NCBI RefSeq assembly: GCF_047675955.1
Contig: NC_132915.1
Location: 47,816,026 to 47,880,025, forward strand
Length of the DNA: 64,000 bases
Source: Chlorocebus sabaeus
Lineage: Eukaryota > Chordata > Mammalia > Primates > Cercopithecidae
Reading direction: 5' to 3'
Made by a program: the position numbers and the translations under genes
In this document: piece by piece, positions 49,216 to 60,789 of the stretch
Layout of the letters: each line of letters starts with the position of its first letter
Position numbering within the stretch: position 1 is the stretch's first letter
The notes under the pieces: model-generated
What the model saw: the letters and a program-made list of their open reading frames with translations, nothing else
Told to the model about the DNA's origin: nothing
Databases searched by the model: none

Positions 49216-49219
49216 TTTA

Positions 49220-50290
49220 CTGTTTTTAAGACAACAATATGTATTAAGCTCAAGAATTGTTCTTGGTCCTGGGGTTCATTGTTAAATAAAACCAAGACCC
49301 AATTCTCCCGAAGCTTTCGTTCTAATGGAGGAAACGGGGTTACAAACAAGCATGCAAACAAATTATTTAAAAGGAAATACATGAGATAGCAGTTGGTGCA
49401 ATGCAGAGAATTAAGCTATTGGTAGCTAGTTCAGAGAGGAAGGTCAGAAAATCCACTTGAAGAGTAACACTTGAATAACAAGAAGGAAACAGCTATATGA
49501 ATACTTGATGAGCAGAAATCCAGAAAGCACAGCTAGTGCAAAAGCTGTGAAGTACGAGAGAACTTGGTGTGTCAAGGAAAGCATAAAGCCAATATACCTA
49601 AAGTCTAGTGTGCAAGAGAAAGAGTACTGGAAGATAAGAAAAAATCAAAACCAGAGGTAGGTGGGAGCTAGATCATGCAGGACACTGTAAAGTACTTATG
49701 TTATATTTTAAGTTCAAAAATTAGCAGCTACTGGATGGCCAGGCACCATGGCTCACACCTGTAATCCCAATGTTTTGGGGTTGGGGGACAAGGCAGAAGG
49801 GTCACTTGAAGTCAGGAGTTTGAGACTAGCCTGAGAAAAATAGCAAGACCTTGTTTCTACAAAACAAAAACAAAATATTAGCCTGGTGGTGTGCACCTGT
49901 TGTCCCAGCTACTGGGGAGGCTGAGACGGGAGGATTGCTTGAGCCCAGGAGTTTGAAGTTGCAGTGAGCCTTGTTTACATCACTGCACTTAAGCCTGGAA
50001 GATAGAGCAAGACCCTATCTCTATTTTAAAAAAAAACAAAAAACAAAAAACAAAAAAAAACAGAAAAAGAAAAGGAAGAGGGAGAAGCTCCTGAATAGTT
50101 TTAAGCAGGCGAGAGTAGAACTGGACTTAAAATGAAAAAGATGGGTTTGGCTGCAGGCTCAGCCTGGAGAATGGATGCAAAGCAGGGGAAAGGAGCAGAA
50201 ATTCTAGGAGGGCGATCACTGCACTAGTTCAGGTGGGTGCTAATGGTTGCGTGGACTAGAATGGCTCTGGTGGGAGCATTTGGGTATGTT
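49220..50290 (+). repeat. L2 interrupted by an Alu
   Basis: 49220-49736 has the L2 order GAAGCTTTCGTTCTAATGGA, GATCATGCAGGACACTGTAA. 50095-50290 continues it with TTTTAAGCAGGCGAGAGTAG, GATGGGTTTGGCTG and GTTGCGTGGACTAGAATGG. Confidence 0.7.
49737..50075 (+). mobile_element. AluJ-type
   Basis: Old, diverged Alu (GGCCAGGCACCATGGCTCAC, GGAGGATTGCTTGAGCCCAG) with a long CAAAAA-rich tail. It is inserted in an L2. Confidence 0.92.
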
Positions 50291-50434
50291 CTAGAGATAG
50301 AAGTGCTTTTCCTAAGTTACGGTGCCTCATCCTCAATTTGACATGATTCACTCTTGAGATCTCCAGTATTGTTGTGTGGAGCAGGAGGCAAAGGCCGCAG
50401 CATTATAGCCAGAGAGAACAGAATGATCATGGCA

Positions 50435-50545
50435 AGTTTATAATTTCTTTGAGCCTCAGTTTCTACACTCAAACAGTGAGAGATTTGAAACGGATGACCT
50501 CAAAGGTCCCGTCCACCTCTGAAATTCTGTAATTCTTAGGGAGTA
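50435..50545 (+). repeat. MIR
   Basis: CTTTGAGCCTCAGTTTCTAC, then AAAGGTCCCGTCCACCTCTG and TTCTGTAATTCTTAG, in MIR order. The flanks up to 51215 show nothing else. Confidence 0.65.
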
Positions 50546-51219
50546 TCATATCTGGACTATACTGGATTTGGATCTGAATGCAGATTAATGAAGATGTCTA
50601 TGCTAGTTTAGTAATTGGCATGACTATAGTGAAAAGATTCATAGCCAGGGATAAAGTAGAGTCAGAGCAAAGAGAGTCAATGTGGAGAGTAGAAGCAAAG
50701 TTCTCATCCTTGCTGTACAATTGACCATTCATCTTGACTAGTAATTCTCACTGAGGTTTTGAAAATTCACGGGATTCACAGAATTGTTTATGTGGTTCTT
50801 AATGGTGGTCATAAGGTAAATTACCATTTGGTCTATATGTCCATTTTTCTCATAAGGCCTTTGTATATCACGAAGTCAGGGAACATTTGCTGCTTTATGT
50901 CAAGGATCAAATGGAACATATGGAAGAAACAATAACTCTGCTACAGGTCTTCCTTGGTCAGAATTTGAAAGAAACTGTTTAAACAACATTCAGACCAGAA
51001 AAATGCCCCTGAAATCTAGATAGATGCTCTAGAAAATAATAACAACTGCAGGAGTTGATCAGTGAGCCTGCACACTGGACTCTTTCCAGCCAAGAGGCAC
51101 TCTAAGATGGGAAGTAGGCTAATAAACTTTCCCATAATCTAGTCCTTATTATTCTAGCAATTGAAAATAAGGCATGATGCTACTTGCCAGGGCCATTTAT
51201 TTGTTTGCGTATTCACTTA

Positions 51220-51490
51220 TTCATTCTCTTGATCAATCAGTTTTAAAACAGCATTTATTGAATACCCAACTCCTGTTCTGCACTAGGGATATTAGGAGTT
51301 GCCACCATCAATAAAGAGATAGGCAGGCTGCCCTTGGGGAATGTCAGAGGCTACTAGAAAAGATAAATACACAAACACAAAACTAAATAAAGTATGATGC
51401 ATGCTCTCAGTATGGAGGTAAGAACAAAGTGCTAAGTCATGGAAGGACCATGTCTCTTTCACCCCTGTACACTCAGGGTCTGGCATTCAG
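51220..51490 (+). repeat. L2 fragment
   Basis: AACAGCATTTATTGAATACC, TGTTCTGCACTAGGGATATT and ATAAATACACAAACACAA follow the L2 3' order. 51500-52185 holds nothing recognised. Confidence 0.55.
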
Positions 51491-52348
51491 TGTCTGACAC
51501 CATGCCTCTTGCACTGTGAACTGGGAAATGCAGAAAACGCACAGACCTGCCTCAGGATATTTTAAATATTTATGGGAAACATATCAAGACTTAACATATA
51601 TTGAACACTCTTTGAACTATTTGATCATGCTGTATTCCTTTCTATGGCATCTTATCTTCGTAAAGTTGGGTTTGCTTTCATAAAAAGCAAGTACTGTGAG
51701 AAAAACAACATGGAATAGGAAACAAGAATGAGGATTATCCAATCTGATTCCAGGCTTTGGGAAGTAGTACAGGCACACACATCCCATTAGTAAATAAATG
51801 TTATTTATGAATGAAGTACAATAGTACCTTTCTCTCAAGTTATATGCATTGTTTTTTCAAATGACTATTAAGTCGTTAGGACACAAATATATATTAAGTT
51901 GCTTGGACCTAACTGCTTAATAAATGGAATTGTTTGGTATTCCTGCTGGCCTAGGAATACCACAAAAAATTGCCCAGACATTAATGGTACTGTAAACAGA
52001 AATTAAGAGCCTCTGATCCAACTCACTGTAGTCATTCAACACGTAGGATGAATGAAAAAATGCATGACATTCTAAATAAGGTGACAGTTGAGCTGAACTT
52101 TAAAAGATGGGAGGGATTTTTTTCAGGCTGCAATGAGAGCGAGAAAGAGAGAGAGACAGAGTTAGTTTTCTGAAAAATGGAAGTAGAATCAACAAATCCA
52201 CTGGGATTTACTAGGTCTCAGGTACTTTCTCTAGGCACTGGGATATAATATTAACAGAGAAAGATAATGCCCCTGTTCTTATGAAGCTTATATTATAGTG
52301 CAAGAAGACAGATGATAAATAAAGTTTTAAAAGATGACAGTTTCATAT

Positions 52349-52411
52349 AGTGAAGATTATGCTACACTTGATCTTAGCCAAAAGGCTGAGAAGCAATAGT
52401 GAATGATTATG
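52349..52411. repeat. Target-site duplications around the U2 fragment
   Basis: AGTGAAGATTATG (52349-52361) and AGTGAATGATTATG (52398-52411) flank the fragment exactly. They differ by one inserted base. Confidence 0.85.
52362..52397 (-). pseudogene. RNU2 (pseudogene fragment): U2 snRNA 5' fragment (retropseudogene)
   Basis: Read on the minus strand, these 36 bases match the 5' end of U2 spliceosomal RNA from its first base, with two mismatches. They include the GGCTAAGATCAAGTGTAG branch-site-recognition region. The match stops after GTGTAG. No A tail is present. Imperfect 13-14 base direct repeats abut both ends, so this is a 3'-truncated reverse-transcribed insertion and not a functional gene. 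Confidence 0.88.
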
Positions 52412-52689
52412 AAAGAAATAAAGCAGAATAATGGGATAGAGAGCGACACAGGGGTGGAGGGTTGCTCTACATGAGGTGGTCAGGAAATTCTCCCTGAGGT
52501 GACATTTAAACATCCTTAGTATGTGTGGAAGGTGAGGCATGAAGGAGCCCAGCTTATTTGGGGGCTTGTGGGTCATTTTATCAGGTGCAGTACAAAGTAT
52601 ATTATGGGGGAAGAAGTGGGATATTTATCTGTGCTGAAGAGTCTGAACTTAGCCCCAGATGTTATTTCATAAGGGACATTCTTAGCCCC

Positions 52690-53265
52690 TCACTGAGGGT
52701 GATGAGCTTTGGAAGAGCAGAAGGCTGAAAGAAAACTTGAGGGCTCTATCTACCCCTTCTGTGCATTTCTCTTCTCCCAGGCCCGGTCTGCCAATCTCAG
52801 GTGAAATATATCCAAGGCAGGAGAGGGATTTCTTAACCTCAAGTAGGAAGACTCTTAAGTGAGAAAGAAATTCTAATTGCTAGAATGTTGGATTCTTCCT
52901 AATAAATGTGCCAAATCCCCCACCTACTAAGGAGGGCCTCCAAGGACCTGGCTGCTGCTTCACCCTGCCGCAGACACACTCTTTCCAGTAGTGGACCAAA
53001 GAAATGCACTTCTCCCCAGACCCATCCATGCTTCAATCTTCCCTGACCTATCCAGCTGAGAAACAGAAATTTCCCTCATACTATGTAACCTTCCCTGAGA
53101 TAAACATTGCTCTCATGTTAAAGTCAGATAGGCCGTGTCTTTTCCAAGTCACTTGATGAAGGCTTGATTTGTACGCTGATATAACAAAATTTGGAGCAGG
53201 CTCTCCTCTCTTTCAGTCTACACGCATTCTGCATTTGGACAACCTCTAAAAGGCTATTACAATGT
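52690..53265. other. Intronic sequence, nothing recognised
   Basis: No repeat or exon was recognised. Confidence 0.45.
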
Positions 53266-53271
53266 ATGAGT

Positions 53272-53587
53272 GGCCAGGTGCAGTGGCTCATGCCTGTAAT
53301 CCCGGCACTTTGGGAGGCCGAGGCTGGTGGATCACCTGAGGTCAGGAGTTCAAGACCAGCCTGGTCAAGATGGTGAAACATTGTCTCTACTAAAAATATA
53401 AAAATTATATAGGCGTTGTGGTTGGCACCTGTAATCCCAGCTACTTGGGAGGCTGAAGCAGGAGAATCACTTGAAACCAAGAGGTGGAGGTCGCAGTGAG
53501 CCGAGATCTTGTCATTGCACTCCAGACTGGGCAACAAGAGCAAAACTCCATCTCAAAAAAAAAAAAAAAAGAGAGAGAAAAAAAAAG
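53272..53587 (+). mobile_element. AluS-type
   Basis: Full-length Alu (GGCCAGGTGCAGTGGCTCAT to CTCCATCTCAAAA) with an A tail containing GAGAGAG. Confidence 0.95.
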
Positions 53588-53669
53588 ATGTTTGGGTGGG
53601 AGGAGTGTGGAGAGTAATTTAAAGGATATATTTTTCACTTTTCAATCCCATGGATAATGAAGACTTAAA

Positions 53670-54240
53670 GCAGTGTTACATAGCAGAAAGAACATGGACT
53701 CTCCTGAGTCCTGAGCTGCCACTTACTAGTTATGTGCTTTCAAACAAATTTATGAACCTCTCTCAATCTCAGTTTTCTTACCTATAAAAATATCCTTCTA
53801 ATGCATGTACAGAGAATGTTAACACAATGTTAATGGTAATTTTAAAATTGGAAACAAATGGAGGATGGCTGGTTCAATAAGGTATGATATGTTCATAGCA
53901 TGGAATGCTATACAGTCTTTAAAAAGATTAAGGTGGATCTATTTGTACAAACCTGTGAGTTCTCCCAAATTGTCGTTAAGAGCTTAAAAAAGCAAATTGT
54001 GGAGTAATAACCTATAATATGATCTCAGTTTTTAAAAATCCCCAAACTGAAGTGTGTCTGGTTGTGTGGCACCGTCCCAAGGCATTGAAGGACACACATC
54101 CAACTGATCACCTAATACAGAGCAGGGAGGGACTGAATGAGTTAGGGGGACTTTCATTTTTTATTCTATATGCTTTCATAGTGTTTTAATTTTTGGTAAT
54201 CAACACATATTCCTGTATTTGTAGTATAATTTTAAAGAAA
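53670..54240 (+). repeat. MIR followed by old L1 3' end
   Basis: 53670-53830 is MIR (GTTACATAGCAGAAAGAACA, CTCAGTTTTCTTACCTATAA). 53850-54240 follows old L1 3' UTR order (TGGCTGGTTCAATAAGGTAT, GGAATGCTATACAGTCTTTA). Confidence 0.65.
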
Positions 54241-54428
54241 ATACAAAACAAAAGAAGATGAGGTTGGGCAAAAATATTTTATATATAATTGAATTTTTAT
54301 TTGTTTTTGAAACAAAGAAAAAAATACCACCTCCCAGAGTTCTGCTGAGGATTAAGTGAGAAAATGTCTAAAATGCACTCAGCCTGGTACCTGACTCAGT
54401 TGTGTTGGCTCTACTCTTCCTTATTACC

Positions 54429-54799
54429 TGTTGTGGTTTGAATTATGTCCTCACCCCATTATGTGTTGAAATCCTAAACCCCCATACCTCAAAATGTGAC
54501 TGTATTTGGAGTTGTGGTCTTTAAATGTGTAAATAAGGTCATTAAGGTAGACCCTAAATCAATATGGCTGGTGGTCTTTAAAGAAGATATTAGGATGCAG
54601 ACACACAGAGAGAAGACATGTGAAGACACAGAAGAAGGCTGCCTTCCACAAGCCAAGGAGAGAGCCCTCAGTAGAAACCAACCTTGCAGACCCCTGATGT
54701 TGACCTTTTAGACTCCAGAATTGTCTAAAAATAAATTTCAGTTGTTTAGCTCACCCAGTCTGTGGTATTTTTTTACGGCAACCCTAGTCAACTAGTATA
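54429..54799 (+). mobile_element. MLT1A-type LTR (ERVL-MaLR), solitary
   Basis: TGTTGTGGTTTGAATTATGT start, TCAAAATGTGACTGTATTTG, ACACACAGAGAGAAGACATG, AAGCCAAGGAGAGAGCC, AATAAATTTCAGTTGTTTAG, CCCAGTCTGTGGTATT and an end CTAGTATA. Five-base flanks TTACC and CTACC fit a target-site duplication with one change. Solo LTR; no viral gene is present. Confidence 0.92.
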
Positions 54800-54804
54800 C
54801 TACC

Positions 54805-56065
54805 TTTATTCAACTTCCTCCTCTCTTCTGACAAAGTACTCTTTCTGAAAGACTACATTCTTTTTTAAAAAGTGAAAATTAGATCACTTTGAAATTCCAA
54901 AGATCAGCCTTATTCTATGGCATCATAGGTAATTTCTCCTGATTGTTTTGCCAAATGACAAGTTCCAGGTATTCTGGAAGGAGAATGTTAGACCTCATTT
55001 CTGGCAGAACTGCAGGCTTATAATGGCCCTTCTTTTGGACGAACTTTAGAAAAACAGACTTTCTATATAATGCCCAATTATTAGACTGGACAGTCAGGTC
55101 TCTGGCAACTATCATGGCTTGGCTGTTCTTTGGCCAAATACTTGATTGGAATTGCTGTATATTCTCAGAATTATATCCCAGGGGACAAATCAGTATCCAC
55201 CAAAAGAAGTCTAACTTACTGTAAAGCCAGGATGAATGTAGGATGGTGACTAAACTCATTACAGGACGTTGTGGTTTGTGTGTTTCTCCTTTTTGGAGTT
55301 GAGAAGAACTGCTGTTGCTAGAACAAAAGGATGTTCTTTAGGCAACACATCTGCAAAAAATCCTAATTTCTCTGATTTGACCCACAGCTTTTTTTTTTTA
55401 ATGCTAAAATTAAATAACAAAGGGAAACAATGTTTCTGAAAAGAGAAATGATGAGTGACTTTGATCATTTCTCTGAGGGCAGAGTCCCTATCCAACCTGC
55501 GATAACATCAAGGCTAAATGAGCTTTCAGTATCTTGCAAATAAATTAATCTCTAAATGCAATTGCACAGCATGCCATGTGGACAACTGGAGGTTGACTTT
55601 GGTTCAAAACACATCATTTCTTTTTCCCTAGTTAAACACTGAGCATTAAGAGTAATGGTTGAAAATATTTGCAGCAATTATTCTGGGAAAAAAAAAAAAC
55701 CCTCATATTTTATGACTAACTGGTTTATCATTTGTGGCATAAAGAAATAAACATTTTTTTAATGATTCACAGATTCCTTCATTTGGTGGATCTAGTGGCT
55801 GTAGATCTCCCTGCAGTGCTTGCTGCCAGGCAGCTGGCCAAGTTCACTGGGTGTCCCCCAGCCCCAGTAGGTTAGGCCTTCTGCTTTTCCTCTCCCCTCG
55901 GCCTTCTTCTGACTGCGGCACACATTTCTTTTTTAATGCTTTTTCTGACATGTCTTTATTTTACTCCTCCTTATTCTCTCTCCTTTCCCTTCTCCTTAAT
56001 GTGTTCTCAATTTCTTATCCTCTGCTTCAACTCTGACTCTCTGGGGAGGGTTCTGGTGTGAACAC
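54805..56065. other. Intronic sequence, nothing recognised
   Basis: Frames of 114 codons (54915-55259, minus) and 78 codons (55259-55495, minus) show no known protein. No repeat was recognised. Confidence 0.45.
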
Positions 56066-56069
56066 TAGT

Positions 56070-56270
56070 CAGAGAAACGAACACAGGCTTGGGGGCTCTG
56101 TTACTTACTAACTTTGTGGTTTGGGGAAGCTCTTCAGCTTCTCGTAGACTCAGTTTCCTCAGTCTTAAAGTGGAAATAATAGTAATGCTCAGTTACAGTA
56201 TTCCTTTATAGGAGTCAGTGCAATAATGGAAATACATGGGAAATACTCAATAAATTTTAGCTCTTTCTTC
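56070..56270 (+). repeat. MIR
   Basis: CTGTTACTTACTAACTTTGT, CTCAGTTTCCTCAGTCTTAA and GGGAAATACTCAATAAATTT follow MIR order. Confidence 0.75.
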
Positions 56271-56279
56271 CACGTTACC

Positions 56280-57185
56280 TCGGTAAAAGCTAAGTGAGTG
56301 ATGCTCTTACAAGAGACAGGGCCCAGTGAAACCACAGCCCACAGTATCACATCAGCATTAAACATTTCCTTCCAAAAAGTTAAATTCCTTGGCTAAGGAC
56401 AATTTCACTCTTGTTCATAACTCAAGGTGATATTTAAAAAACTCCAAATTGTGAGGGAACATATAAAAAGGAATATATTAGTAAAACTGATTTCTGCTTG
56501 ATGGCATCTTTCTGGTATACTTAAAGGGCCATACGAGACATTGTCCCCTAAATTGATCATAGTTTTTTTTTTCAGCCAACATCATCCCATGGAGACTGCC
56601 AGAGTGGGGGTTAGCAATAGTTGTAAATGACTTTGAGTGATATGAACTGGCATTCCTGGCCTGAAGAGTCACATCTTCCAGCTCATTTGTGTAATGCTGA
56701 CTGACAAGCAATCAGCTATATTATTGTCTTGTGGATTGATGGCTAATGCCAAGCATCTACTTTCCTTGACTCTTAGTATGAATAGGAATGCCTACTTGGC
56801 CAACCCAGAATTTCCTTCAGTATTGCCATGATCAGTTGTTATATTGAGACCCTCTCAGCTAGCGCTAACTCCTATTATTAATGATATAGTAATGACTAAA
56901 TGTATGTTTAAAGAAAAGAAAAATCATTCAACAGCTCAACTTTCAACTGATGAAGAGAATTAAGAATGAGACCATCATTTTCCACAGGGTTGAAAATTAT
57001 TAGATTGAGAAAAGGTGATGTGAGTCCCCTCTCCCGGCTAGCTGCATGAGCTTAGGCAGACAGCTTTCGTCTCTGTCTGCCACAATTCCCCTTATTGACA
57101 ATGACAGATCAAGACTGATTACATACCTCAAAGAGATCCTGGCCAAGTTATAGACTCATAGAATACTAGAATTACAGAAGAATTA
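56280..57185. other. Intronic sequence, nothing recognised
   Basis: No repeat or exon was recognised. Confidence 0.45.
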
Positions 57186-57189
57186 GTAT

Positions 57190-57430
57190 ATTTGGGTTGT
57201 CTGCCCTGTGCCAGGCATGGTACCTTATGACCTTTTGCCCCAAACTTATTCAATTCTCACAACTGCCTTGAAAAATGGGCATTACCTAATTGTACAGATA
57301 AGGAAATTGGAACGTTTAAAGATATGAAATGCCTTATTTAGGCTACACAGCTAAGGAGTGGTCCTGTCAGGTTTGTAAATGGCGAAGCACATGCTTATTT
57401 CACCATAACACCAGGAGGTATATGGATGAT
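57190..57430 (+). repeat. MIR
   Basis: CCCTGTGCCAGGCATGGTAC, AATTCTCACAACTGCCTTGA, AGATAAGGAAATTGGAACG and GGCTACACAGCTAAGGAGTG follow MIR order. Confidence 0.75.
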
Positions 57431-57434
57431 CTGG

Positions 57435-58340
57435 ACTAATTCTCATTTAGTAAATAGCAAAACTGAGATACAAAAAGTTTAAGCCTCAAGCATTTTTACA
57501 ACATATGCTTTTTTTTTTTTTAAGAAAACAGATATTCAAACAAGTCTACTATAGCAATTATAATTCTTCAAGGCTAGAAGTATATGAACTGCTGAGAATT
57601 TTAAGTGTGCAAATTAAATACAGCAGAAAAAGTAAATCCAGGAATCCTTGCTGAAGACATCTCTAATTCTGTCTCCTTTGAGCGTCGCTGCCTGTCAAGA
57701 GGATATAAATTTATTAAGTCAATACTCCTCAGAATTTACTTTCTCAAGTCCTAGTTTCTGAATTTCATAAAAAGAATGCTGGCCTCTAGTGAACCAGATA
57801 GAAGCTTGAAGCAGGGATTTGAGAATGATTTAGAAAGAAATTACTACTGCAGTTCATCCCTTGGCAAGGCCCTATGGAATAAAAAATAAGCTGCCATGCC
57901 TAGGCTGCTAACATGCAAATACTTGCCTGTGCTCAGCCTGGTTTATATGAGCCTAGAAATGATAAGCAGCATCAAATCTTCTGATTAACACCAAGATGTG
58001 CTGAAACTCAAGCAGCATGAACTTGCAGGTTTTTCCCTCCAAGACATCACTTTGTGCTGGGTACTATAAGCAAGGACCGTTATTGAATTAGTTAACAAGT
58101 TTTTGTACTATCATTCTAGAAATCTTGTCCTTCCTATGTTTTCCTTTGCATTTTAAACATTCCCTTCCTTTTAAGAGGAAATTGTGAAACTTAAAGAGGT
58201 TATCTTTGAGTTTTGGCTATATTTTTCTTTATAATCTTGCTATGAGCAGTAACTACATATGGCTGTTGGAGAGTGTTTAGTTTGGGTTTCAACTCAGTTA
58301 AGAGTTTTGAGTGAAATATGGTCATCACAGTGGGAAGGCT
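57435..58340. other. Repeat-free intronic block
   Basis: No repeat was recognised. 57880-58030 carries an octamer-type ATGCAAAT and several short palindromes. Being repeat-free is compatible with a conserved non-coding element but does not show one. Confidence 0.35.
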
Positions 58341-58355
58341 AAAGAGGCATTATTA

Positions 58356-58479
58356 TTTTCATTATTATTATTTTTTAGAGACAGGGTCTCGCTCTGTCCC
58401 CCAGGCTGGGTTGCACAGGTACAGTCATAGCTCAATATAACGTCAAACTCCTGGACTCAAGTGATCCTCTCACTAAAAA
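58356..58479 (-). mobile_element. Alu left-monomer fragment (FLAM-like), antisense
   Basis: TTTTTTAGAGACAGGGTCTC, GCTCTGTCCCCCAGGCTGGG, CAAACTCCTGGACTCAAGTG, CCTCTCAC. GCATTATTA at 58347-58355 and 58480-58488 brackets it as a target-site duplication. Confidence 0.85.
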
Positions 58480-58489
58480 GCATTATTAG

Positions 58490-59697
58490 GTTCCTTTTCT
58501 TTTGAATCTTCACTGAGCAGATATACTTTATAGCTCTTTAACATGCATATCCAACAACGTACCAACATCCCTTTCCTAAGCAGCATATTCGTTACCAAAA
58601 AACTCCTTTCTTCCCCAAATAGAAATTTTTAAAATTTTTTAAATTTTTAAATAGAAATATATCACTGTTTTACATTGTGTAATTTATAACTTTTTATTTT
58701 TTTTCCCATTAAAATATGACTAGGATTTATTTACTTTGAATTGTTATAGATATTGGAAGTAATTTAGGCAAAACTCTCAATTCTTATAGAACAGTATTTT
58801 GAAAAAACTATTTTCAAGCTACTTTTTATATTTGACTACATGACTGGGCAATGAAGACAAGCAGCCAGATTTCTAGGCACACCACCCCTGTTTCATTCAA
58901 AACAACTCTGCTTTTAACTGCTGTATTTATCAGCATCCTATGTGGATTTCTTTGGAAGAAAAATAATTATGCAACAACAAAAATAAAGTTTGAAAACACC
59001 TGCTTTATGATATCCCATGAGGTCTTCTAAATTTTGCATGGCTATTTCTAGGTAAGAAATTCTCCAACAAATGTCTATTTTGTACACTTCTAATTGCCAA
59101 GAAGATGTTTCTTACGCAAAATGATGTGTACTTTCTTATTACCATTTAATTTAGTATAACAGATGGTTTTTGACTATGTGCAAAGCATGGCTCTAGGAGC
59201 AAATGAAAATTAGAAAATATGTAAGATTTTGTACTCTCAAATGTTTTAAAATCGGAGGAAGGACAAGAATAAAGACAAAAATATAGATAGGATTTGATGC
59301 AGAATAAGTTACAAAACTGTAACAGAAGAGCTCAGAGGACTTCTATGCAATCTATTAATATCTATTAATCCTCCCCTTTCCAAGCAAGCAACAATCACAG
59401 ATTAAATATAAAATGATAAAACCAGTGGCATAGCCAGGTTCAAAAGCAACAGAAAAAGTCCAAGGACCAAAAATGGAACATAAATGCAAGATGGTGAATG
59501 GCACTGATTTCATAGGCTTTTTGGCTCCAAGACTGGAATAAAGCAAAGATTGGCAGTAGCTTGACTCCGGTAGGATACCAGGGTTGGATTTCCTTCACAG
59601 AAGAAGCGGGACCTAAGCCAGGTAGAAAACTTGATGTCAGGAGTTTCAAGGAGGCTCTCTGTTGTGAAGAGAGGCTGTATATCAAAAAAAAAAAAAA

Positions 59698-59729
<32 letters not shown>

Positions 59730-60140
59730 TTGCCAGTTACCTAGGATGAGAGCTTTATCTGAAATTGTGGGTCTAAGAGAGGCTGGTTGATGGACATAGA
59801 TACCATATCATGAACTGAAACTCTACCAAGCCGTACTTTTCCTCTGGATCTAGACTTGCAATTTCTTCATTATGGATTAAAACCCAAAATTTTAGTACAG
59901 TATCTGATTCTGGACCAGGGGCCATGTGAACCATATGGAGATAATCATAAAACCATTGGAACAGGCAAGGACAGAGAGAACAAAAGGAAAACAAACAGCT
60001 TTTCACTAAAAATGAGCCTGCAAATAAAAATTCCAAATCATAGGAAAAATATGTATATAATACCAAGAAAGACAACAAAATTAACCTTCACACCAGATAG
60101 AATTCTGCAAAACAGTTTGACAAATAACTTCAAAATTAAT
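58490..60140. other. Intronic sequence with one simple repeat
   Basis: Apart from the A/GA tract at 59684-59729 nothing was recognised. Frames near 59773-60197 have no known protein. Confidence 0.45.
59684..59729 (+). repeat. A(23) followed by (GA)n microsatellite
   Basis: A run of 23 A, then about eleven GA units. Likely length-polymorphic. Confidence 0.95.
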
Positions 60141-60145
60141 AAAGT

Positions 60146-60780
60146 CAGTCCTCTTTATTCATGGATCCTTGCCATTGTGAATTTGTCTACTCACTAACAT
60201 TTACTTGTAACCCCCTAAATCAATACTTACGGTGCTTTTGTGGTCATTCATGGGCATGTGAAGAATAGCAAAATCTTTGAGTCACTGAATGAGCATGTTC
60301 CCATCTGTGGTTGAACAAGGGACACTCTGCCTTCCTGTTTGAGCTCTCGTACTGTAAACAAGTGTCCTTTTGGCAGTCTATTTAGTGTCAAGTTTTTCAC
60401 GTTTATTTTTGCGCTTTTTTGGTGATTTCATTGTTTAAAATGGCCCCCAAGCATATGCTGAAGCGCTGTCTAGTGTTTGTAAGCTCAAGAAAGCTGTGAT
60501 GCGCCTTATGGAGAAAATGTGTGTTAGATAAGCTTCCTTCAGGCCTGAATTACAGGGCTGTTGGATGTGAGTTTCATATTAATGAATCAACAATCTCTAC
60601 AAGGAGTGTTTAAAAAGAAACATACATTAAATTAGGCTATCTACAGATCAGTTGGTTAAAATGTTGTGACCAGAGACATGAAGGAACTGTATTTCTCCCT
60701 AAGTGCAATGGTTCATTATTTGCTAATTCAGCATTTATGGTAATTTTCTAGAACGAAAGTGACACAAATCATGAGTACTG
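60146..60780 (+). mobile_element. Tigger-type (pogo) DNA transposon, deleted copy
   Basis: It starts CAGTCCTCTTTATTCATGGA and ends AGTACTG, i.e. terminal inverted repeats of the Tigger group. About 295 bases in, a start codon (60440) opens the N-terminal helix-turn-helix part of the transposase (Met-Ala-Pro-Lys). That reading soon meets a stop and frameshifts. The catalytic part is absent, so this is a short internally deleted derivative. Confidence 0.85.
60440..60620 (+). pseudogene. Tigger transposase N-terminal relic
   Basis: The sequence still follows the pogo-family DNA-binding start (AAGCTTCCTTCAGGCCTGA, AATGAATCAACAATCTCTAC). It has a stop within about 20 codons and no DDE domain, so it is not expressed as a protein. 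Confidence 0.75.
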
Positions 60781-60789
60781 ACTTTATGT

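Larger units (their letters stand above)
52190..52680 (+). repeat. L2 interrupted by a U2 snRNA fragment
   Basis: GGTACTTTCTCTAGGCACTG, TTCTTATGAAGCTTATATTA, AAGACAGATGATAAATAAAG, then after the insertion GTGGTCAGGAAATTCTCCCT, GAGGTGACATTTAAACATC. Typical L2 3' order. Confidence 0.75.

Noticed and set aside
53124..53543. 139-codon minus-strand frame
   Set aside because: Mostly the translation of an antisense Alu.
54915..55259. 114-codon minus-strand frame
   Set aside because: No known protein features; overlaps ordinary intronic sequence.
55771..55868. GC-richer stretch that could be a cryptic exon of ADAMTSL1
   Set aside because: No convincing acceptor and donor pair and no resemblance to the protein.
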